Below, one piece after another: positions 51,804 to 61,036 of a stretch of DNA of 64,000 nucleotides (its first letter is position 1; the number at the start of each line of letters is the position of its first letter). This DNA is from FACHB-T130 sp042747725 (lineage in GTDB: Bacteria > Cyanobacteriota > Cyanobacteriia > Cyanobacteriales > FACHB-T130), in contig NZ_JBHZGO010000103.1 in NCBI RefSeq assembly GCF_042747725.1, forward strand, positions 43,912-107,911, in the 5' to 3' direction. Under the pieces are notes generated by a model. That model ran no database searches, had not been told where the DNA came from, and saw nothing but the letters and a program-made list of their open reading frames with translations. A program made the translations under genes and the position numbers.

Positions 51804-52676
51804 TCAGCCGCTGGTAGTTGCAAGGAACTCTCGCATATATTGAGTGACTAGTTGCGGTTTCTCTTGCTGCACCCAATGGCTAGAGTCGGGGATGTATTTA
51901 ATCGTAAAGTCTTTGACATACGCTTGGGTTCCGTAAGTCAGTTCTTTACCAAGTGCAGTATCTTTCTCCCCCCAAATCATTAGAGTAGGAACCTGGAGAA
52001 TACTCCAATCTTGATTGAGCATTCTCTGCTGAAAAAGATTGCGATAATAGTTCAGGCTGGCTGTCAGGACACCGGGTTTTGCCGCAGCTTGTTTATAGGC
52101 ATCCAGATCGGCTTTTGTGAAGGCATTCTTATCAACAGCCATACCCGTGAAAGCCGTTTCGATGGATTGGTAATCGAAGGATTGTAAGAGAAATTCTGGT
52201 AGCCACGGTAGCTGAAAAAAGAAAATATAGGAACTGCGTAAGAGTTGTTGGGGATTACGCATATTTTCGGCAAATTTGGCAGGGTGAGGCAGATTTAGCA
52301 CAATCAACTTGTCCACCATTGTGGGGTATGCGTAGGCAAAATTCCAAGCGATCGCGCCCCCCCAGTCATGACCCACCAGAACGCAGCTAGAGTATCCGAG
52401 TCCCTTAATTACCCCTTCAACATCTTTAATAAATTCATCCATCACATAAGCCGATTGGTCTGCTGGCTTATCGCTGTCGTTATAACCGCGCAAGTCGAGG
52501 GCGACGACTTTATAATCTTTGGCAAATTCGGGTATTAGATGCCGCCAGGAGTACCAAAATTCAGGGAACCCATGCAGCATCAGCATCAAAGGGCCTTCTC
52601 CCTGCGTGACGTAGTGCAGCTTAATTCCGTTGCTGGTGATATACTCGTGCTTCCAAGAACCCTCTAGCACAGACAT
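51804..52676 (-). CDS. Alpha/beta hydrolase, epoxide hydrolase/dehalogenase-like
   Basis: This 290-residue protein has an oxyanion loop HGFPEFWYSWRHLIP and a nucleophile elbow VGHDWGG with Asp as nucleophile, as in epoxide hydrolases and haloacid dehalogenases. The final catalytic His is in SSHWVQQEKP near the C-terminus, and the late Asp appears in WGEKDTALG. It lacks a signal peptide. It precedes no partner gene; the FAD monooxygenase gene lies 60 bases upstream on the same strand and may share its transcript. Confidence 0.88.
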   Translation of the reverse strand: MSVLEGSWKHEYITSNGIKLHYVTQGEGPLMLMLHGFPEFWYSWRHLIPEFAKDYKVVALDLRGYNDSDKPADQSAYVMDEFIKDVEGVIKGLGYSSCVLVGHDWGGAIAWNFAYAYPTMVDKLIVLNLPHPAKFAENMRNPQQLLRSSYIFFFQLPWLPEFLLQSFDYQSIETAFTGMAVDKNAFTKADLDAYKQAAAKPGVLTASLNYYRNLFQQRMLNQDWSILQVPTLMIWGEKDTALGKELTYGTQAYVKDFTIKYIPDSSHWVQQEKPQLVTQYMREFLATTSG

Positions 52677-52736
52677 AGATACTCCTTTGCCGTTTTAGTC
52701 ATGGGATCGGCGATTCATTGCCACTGCGGACACTCT

Positions 52737-54227
52737 TCAGGTTAACGAATCAACAGCAGAAGACGGCAGCTTCGGAAGATATAGTTCATCAGCACTCGGT
52801 TGATCTTGCCGACGCCGATTGATTAACTGCCTTAGCACTTGCACTAAGATTCTCGGCTGAAAAAACGCGGTGGGTGGTTTCAGCAGGTGCATCACTTCTA
52901 TGAAAACTTTGAACGCTACGGGACTGTCAATCGTGATTAATCTCACACGATCCAGATACAAATGCATAAATCGGGTCTTGAGATCGGGTTGACCGCCCTC
53001 GGTCGTAGACCAGCGGAAATCCTCGCCGGTTGCCATCAGCCAAGGTATATGATTCACTTTAGCCAGTTGCTTTTGAAAACGCCGCGTTAAACCCGTTAAA
53101 TCGTCCTGAGACTGACGCTGAAATTGCTCTTTCAAGCACTCCTCCAGAGTTAACGCAGCGATCGCCGCCGCAGTCATGCCTTGACCGTAGATAGGATTGA
53201 AGGAACAGACGGCATCACCTAAGACGACAAAGTTTTCTGGCAATCTGGATTGTTCGTAGTGACGCAGGCGGTTTTCTGTCCCGCGATGACAGTAGATGGG
53301 TGAAATCGGTTGGGCGTGTTTGACCACTTCGTAGAGAATGGGCGATCGCAAGCTGCGGGCAAATTCCAAAAAGCCAGCTTCGTCGCTGGGTGGATAATCT
53401 CGACCTACGCCAGCCAGGGTGAGAACAAAAGCATCGCCCTCACAGGGATAAAGCAGCCCACCGCGAGAGTTTTCCCCTGGTTTAGACCACAGCACGATTG
53501 ATTTCCAATCGCTTTGGAGATCGGCTGGGCGCTGATACCAACGGCTGGCGTAGCCTAAAAACGAGTTAATGACTGTCTCCTGAGGCGGCGTGTAACCTAA
53601 TGCCTTTAACCACTCAGGGGTTTTGGAATTCCGTCCAGTTGCATCCACGACCAGATCGGCTGGTAGAGAGGCGAAATTCCGCGTCTCTACATCTGCGGCG
53701 CTAGTGTTTTGCGGGTGGTTGTGAAATTGCACCTGCACGCCCGTCACTTTCGTTTTGCTGGCGTCAGACAACAACTCGGTTACTTGGGATTCTTCCAGAA
53801 TGCGTATGTTGCTGTAAGCAGCCAGTCGGCGGCGAATCGTCCATTCCAGCAGGTTCCGACTACAGGCATGAGTCACAAGTCCGGAGGGAAAGCGGGGTGC
53901 CCAACCGCCAAAATCTAGCATGGGACAGTCTAACGTCCAGTCCAAAGTAGTTGCGCCAGCAGCCACTAATTCAGCACCCAATCCAGGAAACATTTGCTCT
54001 AAAATCTGCTGACCCCGCACTAGCAGAACGTGGGCTTGGTAGGCTTGGGGGACGCCTCGGCGCGTCTCCAGTTTGTCTGGGATGCGATCGCGTTCAATAA
54101 TCGTCACTTGGTCAAAGCGGTCGGCAAGCACACGCGCTGCTAGTAGCCCAGCCATACTGCCACCGATGACAATGGCTTGTCTATTGCTGCCAACAGCCAG
54201 TTGGGGAGTTACGGACATAGACGACAT
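52737..54227 (-). CDS. FAD-dependent monooxygenase (UbiH-like)
   Basis: This 496-residue flavoprotein has the N-terminal dinucleotide-binding GGSMAGLLAARVLA with a following acidic IIERDR, a middle DATGRNSKT motif and the FAD-binding GDAVCSFNPIYGQGMTAAA, all typical of the PHBH-like aromatic hydroxylase and halogenase-related group. It probably hydroxylates or oxidises a small aromatic or polyprenyl substrate with NAD(P)H. It is on the same strand, 60 bases upstream of the epoxide-hydrolase-like gene; an oxygenation followed by hydrolysis would make chemical sense, but this is speculation. Confidence 0.85.
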   Translation of the reverse strand: MSSMSVTPQLAVGSNRQAIVIGGSMAGLLAARVLADRFDQVTIIERDRIPDKLETRRGVPQAYQAHVLLVRGQQILEQMFPGLGAELVAAGATTLDWTLDCPMLDFGGWAPRFPSGLVTHACSRNLLEWTIRRRLAAYSNIRILEESQVTELLSDASKTKVTGVQVQFHNHPQNTSAADVETRNFASLPADLVVDATGRNSKTPEWLKALGYTPPQETVINSFLGYASRWYQRPADLQSDWKSIVLWSKPGENSRGGLLYPCEGDAFVLTLAGVGRDYPPSDEAGFLEFARSLRSPILYEVVKHAQPISPIYCHRGTENRLRHYEQSRLPENFVVLGDAVCSFNPIYGQGMTAAAIAALTLEECLKEQFQRQSQDDLTGLTRRFQKQLAKVNHIPWLMATGEDFRWSTTEGGQPDLKTRFMHLYLDRVRLITIDSPVAFKVFIEVMHLLKPPTAFFQPRILVQVLRQLINRRRQDQPSADELYLPKLPSSAVDSLT

Positions 54228-54260
54228 TTTGTAGGAGTTTTTTGGGCAATTTAGATATAT

Positions 54261-54353
54261 CAGGACTTACGCACTCAAAGCTTGAAACCTAGATCCCCCC
54301 TAACCCCCCGATAAATTGGGGGGAACCGGAAAAGTCCCCCAATTTATCGGGGG
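54261..54353. repeat. Lone MITE terminus and perfect 18-bp inverted repeat
   Basis: CAGGACTTACGCA at 54261-54273 matches the terminal repeat of the MITE-like elements. After it, CCCCCGATAAATTGGGGG (54305-54322) pairs perfectly with CCCCCAATTTATCGGGGG (54336-54353). The structure lies between the FAD monooxygenase gene and the end of the GGDEF-EAL gene. Confidence 0.65.
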
Positions 54354-54368
54354 ATGCCAGGGGTATCT

Positions 54369-57300
54369 CTACCACTGAGGCTTTGCCGCCATTAATGTCT
54401 CCACGGCTGCAACATCCAGGGGGCGGGAGAAAAAGTAACCTTGTCCATACTCGCATTGCAGCGTTCTGAGTTGGGCAAGTTGCTCATGGGTTTCTACTCC
54501 TTCTGCAACCACATCCAAACCCAAGTTGTGAGCAAGTGTGACAATGGTACGAACAATCTCCGAATTCTCGCTATCACTGCTCATTCTACCGACGAAGGAA
54601 CGGTCAATTTTCAACGTATCAATTGGAAATCGGTGCAGATAACTTAAAGATGAATAACCCGTGCCGAAGTCATCAATATATAACTGGACGCCTAGTTTTT
54701 TCAATTGTAAGAGGGTAGCGATCGCAGATTCAGCATTTTCCATCACGGCGCTTTCGGTGATTTCCAACCGCAAACAGCCACCATCTAAACCTGTTTCCTC
54801 TAGAATTTGATGGATTGCTTGAGCTAGATGAGGTTGCGTAAACTGTTTGCTAGAAAGATTCACGCTCATCGTCAATTGTCCTTGGTCATTTGCCCTTGGT
54901 TCTTCTAATGACGAATCTTGCCATGCCCGCATCTGACGGCAAGCTTCCCTTAAGACCCACCAACCTAGGGAAAAGATCAGTCCAGTTTCTTCTGCCATTG
55001 GAATAAACTCAGCTGGGGAAATCAAACCCCGCGCTGGATGCTGCCAGCGCACCAGCGCCTCAAATCCGGTAATTCGACCTGTAGAAAGCGACACAATTGG
55101 CTGATAGTGAAGTAAAAACTCCTGGCGATTGACAGCCTGCCGCAAGTCAGTTTCTAACTGCAAAAGTGCCACAGCGCGAGTGTGCATCGTCATGTCGAAT
55201 ACCTCATGACGCGCTCTACCCAATGCCTTAGCGCGATACATGGCAATATCAGCATCGCGCAGCAGGTCTTCCGGCTGGTGATAACCTGTTGTACTCAAAG
55301 CAATGCCAATACTGGTGGTGGTAAATACCTTTTGTCCGTTGAGATTGAACGGTAAAGTTAGTTCATTTTGAATTTGGTTGGCAAGGCGGGTGGCGTCACT
55401 GACATCTTTAATATTTTCTACAAGAATGGTGAACTCGTCTCCCCCAAGACGGGCAACCGTATCTCCAGGACGCAGACACGTCTGGAGCTTGCGAGCGATT
55501 TCGACAAGTAGTTGATCGCCGATTGTATGCCCAAGGCTATCGTTGACGACCTTAAAGCGATCGAGATCCAGAAATAGTACGGCAAACAAGTAATCCTGAC
55601 GCCGTTGTGTCAGCTCAACCAAATGTCCGAGTCGATCCATGAACAAGGCGCGGTTTGATAAGCCTGTCAGCTTATCGTGAAAGGCATCGTGGATTAATTG
55701 CTCCTCTGCGCGTTTGCGCTCGCTAATATCTGTGGCAACTCCTAAAACTTGCCGGCTTTTTCCATCTGGCGATACCAGAGACTTCTTAGTTGTTTGAAAC
55801 CATCGCACCTTGCCTGTAGAGTCAGTGAGGGTTTCCTCAGAAATGATTTTTTCCGTTGCTACTGTCATCACTTCTCTGTCATCACAGAGAAACTGTTCTA
55901 CTTCCCCAGGATTCGGATTGAAATCTGCATCGGTCTTGCCAAGCAAATTTTCCACGGTTGTTCCATAAATATTTGCTAATGCTTTGTTAACCAGAGTAAA
56001 TTTCCCATCCCAGTCTTTGACAAAAATTAAATTTGGGGTGGCGTCAATCACATTGCGAAGAAACTCTTGTTGTACCCTAAGTGCTTCTTCAGCTTGCTTG
56101 CGATGGGTAATATCTCGGCTCACGGCGAGAAGACACGGCTGATTGTCAAAGTCAATAATTTCTGCTGAGAGCAATCCCACACGCGCCTCACCTGACTTGA
56201 TCAGGAAGGTAAATTCTATGTTGCGAACAGTTCCCTGCTCCTGCAATATCTGCCTCATGCGATCGCGCTGCTCTACATTTGCCCAAATCTTCAGCTCAAC
56301 TGTGGTGCGACCGATGATTTCTTCGCGGGTATAACCAGTAATGCTTAGCAAAGTATCGTTGATTTCAACAAGGCGTCCCTCTGCAAGCGTACTGATAGTA
56401 ATTGCGTCAGGGCTGGAACGGAAGGCTTTAAAGAATCTCTCTTCTGATGCCCGCCGCGCCGCTTCTGCTCGCTGGCGCTCCTCGATTTCAGCTTGCAATG
56501 TCTGATTCGCTTTTTCTAGCTCTTGCGTTCGTTCCCAAACCCGCATTTCTAGCTCTTCGTGCGCTTTCTGAAGTGCGGTTTCTGTCCGCAGGCGCTCGAT
56601 GGCAATTCCTGCCAAGTTTGTTGCTATTTCAATCAGTTGTAAATCATAAGAATTAGGCGTGCAAGGTTGGGAGCCGTACATTGCAAAAGTACCCAACACC
56701 TTGCCATCCGAATTCAGAATCGGTGTAGACCAACAAGCTTGGAGTTTGTTGCTCAACGCTAACTCGCGGTAATCTTCCCACAACGGATCGATAGCAATAT
56801 CTGAGACAATTACAGGTTCCTTCCAATAAGCAGCTGTCCCGCAAGAGGCAACACGCGGTCCAATCTCTACCCCATCAAGAGCGCGATTATAGTTTTCTGG
56901 AAGGCTAGGCGCTGCGCCATAGTGCAGATTAATTCTGTTTTCATCCAGAAGTAGAATCGAACAGAGCATTTTACTGGAATGTTTTTCAATATTGCGGCAT
57001 AAAACGTTGAGGACGCTGTTGAGGGAGTCGCCTCTGGCAATCATTTCCAGTACACGCTTCTGACTGCTTAATAGAGTTTCTGCTTGCAAGCGTTCAGCGA
57101 TCGCTTGTCGCATATTTGCTAAATTATGCCTGAGTTCGAGTTGCGCCACCACCTGACGACTCAGTGTTAAGAGTGCTTCTTGCTGCTCAGGCTTGAGTTG
57201 GCGCGGCACATAGTCAATTACGCACAGCGTTCCCAGCGCATAACCGGCGGGTGTGATTAAAGGCGCACCTGCATAAAAGCGGATATTAGGATCGGAAGCT

Positions 57301-57716
57301 ACCAAAGGGTTCGTTGCAAACCGTTCGTCGGCTGTTAAATCGGGGACAACAAACAAATCGGTTTGCAGAATGGTATGAGCGCAAAAGGCGATATCTCGCG
57401 GTGTTTCTGATACCTCCACACCGACTTTCGACTTGAACCACTGCCGATGCGTATCGACAAAGCTGACCAGCGCAATAGGTGTTCCGCAAATATGTGCAGC
57501 CACCTGAGTTAGATCGTCGAAAGCCTGTTCGGGAGCAGTATCAAGAATCTCATACTGCCAGAGGGCTTTTAGCCTTGCTGCTTCATTGCTTGTTATAGGC
57601 ACTTTCACCCGTAATACTTCTCCAGATTCGATACTTGCGACATTTTCTCTGACACTAGCTTTGGTTATTCTTTTGGATATAGCTTCAAATATACCTATCC
57701 GGCTCAGGTTTACCAT
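54369..57716 (-). CDS. GAF-GAF-PAS-PAS-GGDEF-EAL protein (c-di-GMP metabolism)
   Basis: This 1115-residue soluble protein has two GAF domains (about 45-205 and 220-385), a coiled-coil linker, two PAS domains (about 425-545 and 550-670), GGDEF (about 680-845) and EAL (about 855-1110). GGDEF is canonical (ARLGGDEFTILVE near 757). EAL keeps its catalytic signatures: FEALVRWQHP, the EITESAVM loop, DDFGTGYSS with the following K, and AEGVE. Both enzymatic activities therefore look possible; one may be regulatory. It senses unknown ligands through GAF and PAS and sets c-di-GMP level. It has its own spacer on both sides. Confidence 0.9.
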   Translation of the reverse strand: MVNLSRIGIFEAISKRITKASVRENVASIESGEVLRVKVPITSNEAARLKALWQYEILDTAPEQAFDDLTQVAAHICGTPIALVSFVDTHRQWFKSKVGVEVSETPRDIAFCAHTILQTDLFVVPDLTADERFATNPLVASDPNIRFYAGAPLITPAGYALGTLCVIDYVPRQLKPEQQEALLTLSRQVVAQLELRHNLANMRQAIAERLQAETLLSSQKRVLEMIARGDSLNSVLNVLCRNIEKHSSKMLCSILLLDENRINLHYGAAPSLPENYNRALDGVEIGPRVASCGTAAYWKEPVIVSDIAIDPLWEDYRELALSNKLQACWSTPILNSDGKVLGTFAMYGSQPCTPNSYDLQLIEIATNLAGIAIERLRTETALQKAHEELEMRVWERTQELEKANQTLQAEIEERQRAEAARRASEERFFKAFRSSPDAITISTLAEGRLVEINDTLLSITGYTREEIIGRTTVELKIWANVEQRDRMRQILQEQGTVRNIEFTFLIKSGEARVGLLSAEIIDFDNQPCLLAVSRDITHRKQAEEALRVQQEFLRNVIDATPNLIFVKDWDGKFTLVNKALANIYGTTVENLLGKTDADFNPNPGEVEQFLCDDREVMTVATEKIISEETLTDSTGKVRWFQTTKKSLVSPDGKSRQVLGVATDISERKRAEEQLIHDAFHDKLTGLSNRALFMDRLGHLVELTQRRQDYLFAVLFLDLDRFKVVNDSLGHTIGDQLLVEIARKLQTCLRPGDTVARLGGDEFTILVENIKDVSDATRLANQIQNELTLPFNLNGQKVFTTTSIGIALSTTGYHQPEDLLRDADIAMYRAKALGRARHEVFDMTMHTRAVALLQLETDLRQAVNRQEFLLHYQPIVSLSTGRITGFEALVRWQHPARGLISPAEFIPMAEETGLIFSLGWWVLREACRQMRAWQDSSLEEPRANDQGQLTMSVNLSSKQFTQPHLAQAIHQILEETGLDGGCLRLEITESAVMENAESAIATLLQLKKLGVQLYIDDFGTGYSSLSYLHRFPIDTLKIDRSFVGRMSSDSENSEIVRTIVTLAHNLGLDVVAEGVETHEQLAQLRTLQCEYGQGYFFSRPLDVAAVETLMAAKPQW

Positions 57717-58100
57717 ATTCTGTTTTCCTCAGCTAGGTTGGTTGTAATTATGTTCGCAATCTTTACTTCTACTTTAAGATAGGTAGCCTTCTCCGGATCT
57801 AAATCACAAAAAATTCCTTTTTCTGTCACAAATTACCTTAATAAGTTTTTAACCTGATTACTTTCTAGACGTAGAAAGCAAATCTGTATACGAAATTACA
57901 AATATTATTTATTAAACTAATCTATTTACAACTTTAATCGATAGAAAAAATGCCTACCCTTTAAATTTTATTCGTTTTATATGGAACAAATGCAAAATTT
58001 AGCAACCGGGAAACTACGGATATTCTCTTGTTTCCAGCAGAGATTTTCCTGCTTTTTCTAAATTTTATCAAGATTTCTACGGAGCCAAAAATAGGGCAGA
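57717..58100. other. Intergenic region, AT-rich
   Basis: This 384-base AT-rich spacer precedes the GGDEF-EAL gene on its coding strand. I see no gene or long repeat; it must contain the promoter of that gene. Confidence 0.45.
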
Positions 58101-59987
58101 TTACTTCACTAACGCAGGCTGGCGACTGGTCTGGTGAATGGGAATCTCAATCGCAAACTCTGCCCCAAGTCCTGCTGTGGAAATGCATTTTAATTGACCG
58201 CCGTGTTTTTCCACAATCTGATAACTAATAGATAACCCCAGTCCTGTGCCTTTGCCGATGCTTTTTGTGGTAAAAAACGGATCGAACACTCGTTGCTGCA
58301 CCTCTTGGCTCATGCCAGAACCGTTATCTACAATGTGGATCGCTACCTGATTGGTGTTTAGCATTTGAGTGTGAATCCGAATCGTAGGTAATTGTTTATC
58401 GGTACTTTCTTCTCCATGATTCATAACCCATGACCCATTCCCGATTGCCTCTTCGAGGGCATCAATCGCATTACCGAGAATATTCATAAACACTTGGTTG
58501 AGCTGACCTGGGTAGCACTCGACTAGCGGCAACTTGCCATATTCTTTGAACAGCTGAATGCCTGAAGTGCCTCCGACTTGTTTCAAGCGATGCTGCAAAA
58601 TCAGCAAAGTATTTTCAATTCCCTCATGAATATCAACGACTTTCATTTCCGCTTCATCCAGTCGAGAGAAGTTACGCAGCGACAAGACAATTTGGCGGAT
58701 GCGTTCTGCCCCCACCTTGATCGACGCCAGCAGCTTCGGGAGGTCTTTCTTGATAAAACGGAAGTCGCCCATCTCCACATGAGCTTGAATTTCAGGGACG
58801 GGATTGGGATAGTGTTTCTCGTAGAGGGACAGCAGGTTGAGCAGTTCCTGAGTATAGTCGCTGGTGTGGGTGAGATTGCCGTAGATGAAGTTGACTGGGT
58901 TATTAATTTCGTGAGCAACTCCGGCGACTAATTGCCCCAGACTGGACATTTTTTCACTCTGAACGAGTTTAGCTTGGGTTTGTTGAAGTTCTCGAAAAGC
59001 TTGTTCTAGCTGGTTTGTTTGTTGTCTCAATTGCGCTTCCGATTGCCGTAAAGCTTCCTCGGCAGCTTTACGTTCGGTAATGTCGGTAATCATTCCTAAG
59101 ACACCGATGTATTGCCCTGCTTGATCGAAGATGGGATTGGTCGCCACAATCGCCCACAAGTCACAGCCATCTTTACGGCTGAATTTAAAGTCGTGCTGTT
59201 CTTTAATTCCTTGGCGGCGACGTTCTATTTGCGCGATCGCGATCGCCTGACCTTCCTCATCCATGAATGCAAATAAAGTCTGACCTAACATCTCAGGGAT
59301 GGTATAGCCTAGCATTTCGGCCATCTGATTGTTCGCAAAAGATGTATTGCCTGCGGCGTCGAGAACCCAGATTCCCTCAGTTGTGGTTTCGACAATGCGA
59401 CGATATTGCGCTTCGCTTTCCCGTAATGCCGCTTCTGTCTGCTGGCGTTCGGCAATTTCCTGTTGTAACAAGATGTTGGCAGATTGTAGCGCCGCAGTCC
59501 TTTCTTCGACTCGTCTTTCTAACTCTAATGTGAGTTTTCGCAGTTCTTCCTCAGCGGCTTGGCGCTCGGCAATTTCATTTTCTAGTGTATTGTTGGCAGT
59601 TTCCAGTAGCGCTGGACTAGGAATTGCAAGTGCTTGAGGAATCAAGGGCATTAGCACCAACGCCGTATACACAGAAATCGCAGCAGTAAAAGCTTTCAAC
59701 AATCCTGATAGCCAATAATACGGATGCCACAGCGTTGCCACCTCTGCGATATGAGTCGTACCGCACGCAACGATGAATGTTCCAAACAATAGGAATATCC
59801 CGTAAAAAGGCATATCTCGCCTTTTGTAGACGAAATATACCAACATGATTGGAATTGAGTAATAAGCCAGTGCGATCAGAACATCGGATGTGATGTGCAG
59901 CCACACTAATCCTGGCTTCCACAAGTAACAATGCCCGTGGGGAATAAAGTCTTTTGACAAAAAATTTTGCACAAATTTTAACATCAA
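58101..59987 (-). CDS. Ethylene-receptor-like histidine kinase
   Basis: This 628-residue protein starts with a three-helix membrane domain (about 30-115) that matches the ethylene-binding domain of plant ETR1. All five residues known to matter there are present at a constant offset of ten: D35, Y42, I72, C75 and H79, with Cys and His as copper ligands in ACGTTH. A coiled coil, one PAS (about 195-320) and a HisKA-ATPase follow (phospho-His near 354 in GVAHEINNP; ATPase motifs DNGSGM and GTGLGLSISYQIV). Cyanobacterial relatives such as SynEtr1 bind ethylene. No receiver domain is present, so a separate response regulator must exist elsewhere. The function is inferred from these conserved residues. 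Confidence 0.88.
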   Translation of the reverse strand: MMLKFVQNFLSKDFIPHGHCYLWKPGLVWLHITSDVLIALAYYSIPIMLVYFVYKRRDMPFYGIFLLFGTFIVACGTTHIAEVATLWHPYYWLSGLLKAFTAAISVYTALVLMPLIPQALAIPSPALLETANNTLENEIAERQAAEEELRKLTLELERRVEERTAALQSANILLQQEIAERQQTEAALRESEAQYRRIVETTTEGIWVLDAAGNTSFANNQMAEMLGYTIPEMLGQTLFAFMDEEGQAIAIAQIERRRQGIKEQHDFKFSRKDGCDLWAIVATNPIFDQAGQYIGVLGMITDITERKAAEEALRQSEAQLRQQTNQLEQAFRELQQTQAKLVQSEKMSSLGQLVAGVAHEINNPVNFIYGNLTHTSDYTQELLNLLSLYEKHYPNPVPEIQAHVEMGDFRFIKKDLPKLLASIKVGAERIRQIVLSLRNFSRLDEAEMKVVDIHEGIENTLLILQHRLKQVGGTSGIQLFKEYGKLPLVECYPGQLNQVFMNILGNAIDALEEAIGNGSWVMNHGEESTDKQLPTIRIHTQMLNTNQVAIHIVDNGSGMSQEVQQRVFDPFFTTKSIGKGTGLGLSISYQIVEKHGGQLKCISTAGLGAEFAIEIPIHQTSRQPALVK

Positions 59988-60513
59988 GATTTATTGCCGT
60001 AATAGTTTTTACTTTTAATATTCAATTTGTATCTTATTTTGGAATATTTCATACAGCACTTTTGAAGCTAGTGAGGTACGAGGATCGCCTAAAACCTTTG
60101 ATTTTGGAAGCTTGACTGTACCTCATCCAGAAAGAAAACGCTGTATATTTGTTGATTTTCATGAAATAGGTAACATTTTCATTATAATTTGTGCAAACGC
60201 TCGACTTTGACTATTCAGTTGTTTCTCAGCAAATTCCGAGAAATTACGGATAACTGGTTGGTCATTTAGACAGCAAATATTAGTTTGTTTTTAGGCAGAA
60301 GACTTTTTGACTAGAAGTATTTGTCGTTCCCTCTTCTGAGATAACACTGGCTGGAGATACTGTCTACTGTATAATTTCGGATCTTTTACCACTTTGCCAG
60401 CGATCGCCTCAGTAGATAAGAAGCAATCGATGAAAATCAATGTAAAATAGCGGCTGGTCTAGAATCGGGTTTTCTGCAAAAAAAGAGGTTGAAAAGCCGC
60501 TAAAATCATCACT
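59988..60513. other. Intergenic region, no gene recognised
   Basis: This 526-base spacer lies between two divergent genes. It is AT-rich and holds no recognisable repeat, RNA or coding sequence. Confidence 0.45.
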
Positions 60514-60969
60514 GTGCCGCTGGGTTACGAGGGAAAGCGCGTGGAATATCAATTACAAGTAGAACGGGTAGTAGAGACGCTTAAAAAGGATTTACCGACG
60601 CTTTTTGAGAAAGATATTTCCTACGACATTTATACGCAGGATATCTACTTTGAAGATCCAGTTAATAAATTTAAATGGAAAATCAACTATCGCATTATCT
60701 TTTGGACGCTGCGATTTCACGCTCAGCTATTTTTTACAGAAATCTTTTTCGATCTTCATGATGTGTATCAGACAGATGAAGACACGATTAGGGCGAATTG
60801 GACTGTGCGCGGTGTCTTGCGCCTTCCCTGGAAAGCTCGCCTATTTTTCAATGGCTACTCTACGTATAAACTCAATAAAGACGGTTTAATTTACAATCAC
60901 ATCGATACATGGGATCGCAAACCAAGCGAGATTTTGAAGCAGTTTATAAAAAAGGGAGGAAATATCTAA
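60514..60969 (+). CDS. DUF2358 protein (SnoaL-like)
   Basis: This protein of about 151 residues, from a GTG start at 60514 (an alternative GTG at 60541), has the DUF2358 pattern: a helical N-terminus with LKKDLPTLFEKDISYDIYTQ, then DIYFEDPVNKFKWKINYRII and a final WDRKPSEILKQF. The fold is expected to be a SnoaL-like cone, used in small enzymes and binding proteins. The function of DUF2358 is unknown. It lies between two histidine kinase genes but on the other strand. Confidence 0.78.
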   Translation: MPLGYEGKRVEYQLQVERVVETLKKDLPTLFEKDISYDIYTQDIYFEDPVNKFKWKINYRIIFWTLRFHAQLFFTEIFFDLHDVYQTDEDTIRANWTVRGVLRLPWKARLFFNGYSTYKLNKDGLIYNHIDTWDRKPSEILKQFIKKGGNI

Positions 60970-61036
60970 ACTCAAATTCAGTTGAATGTCTTGTCTTGAT
61001 TATAGTAAACGTTTTTAGCAAAACAATTTCCTGAAT

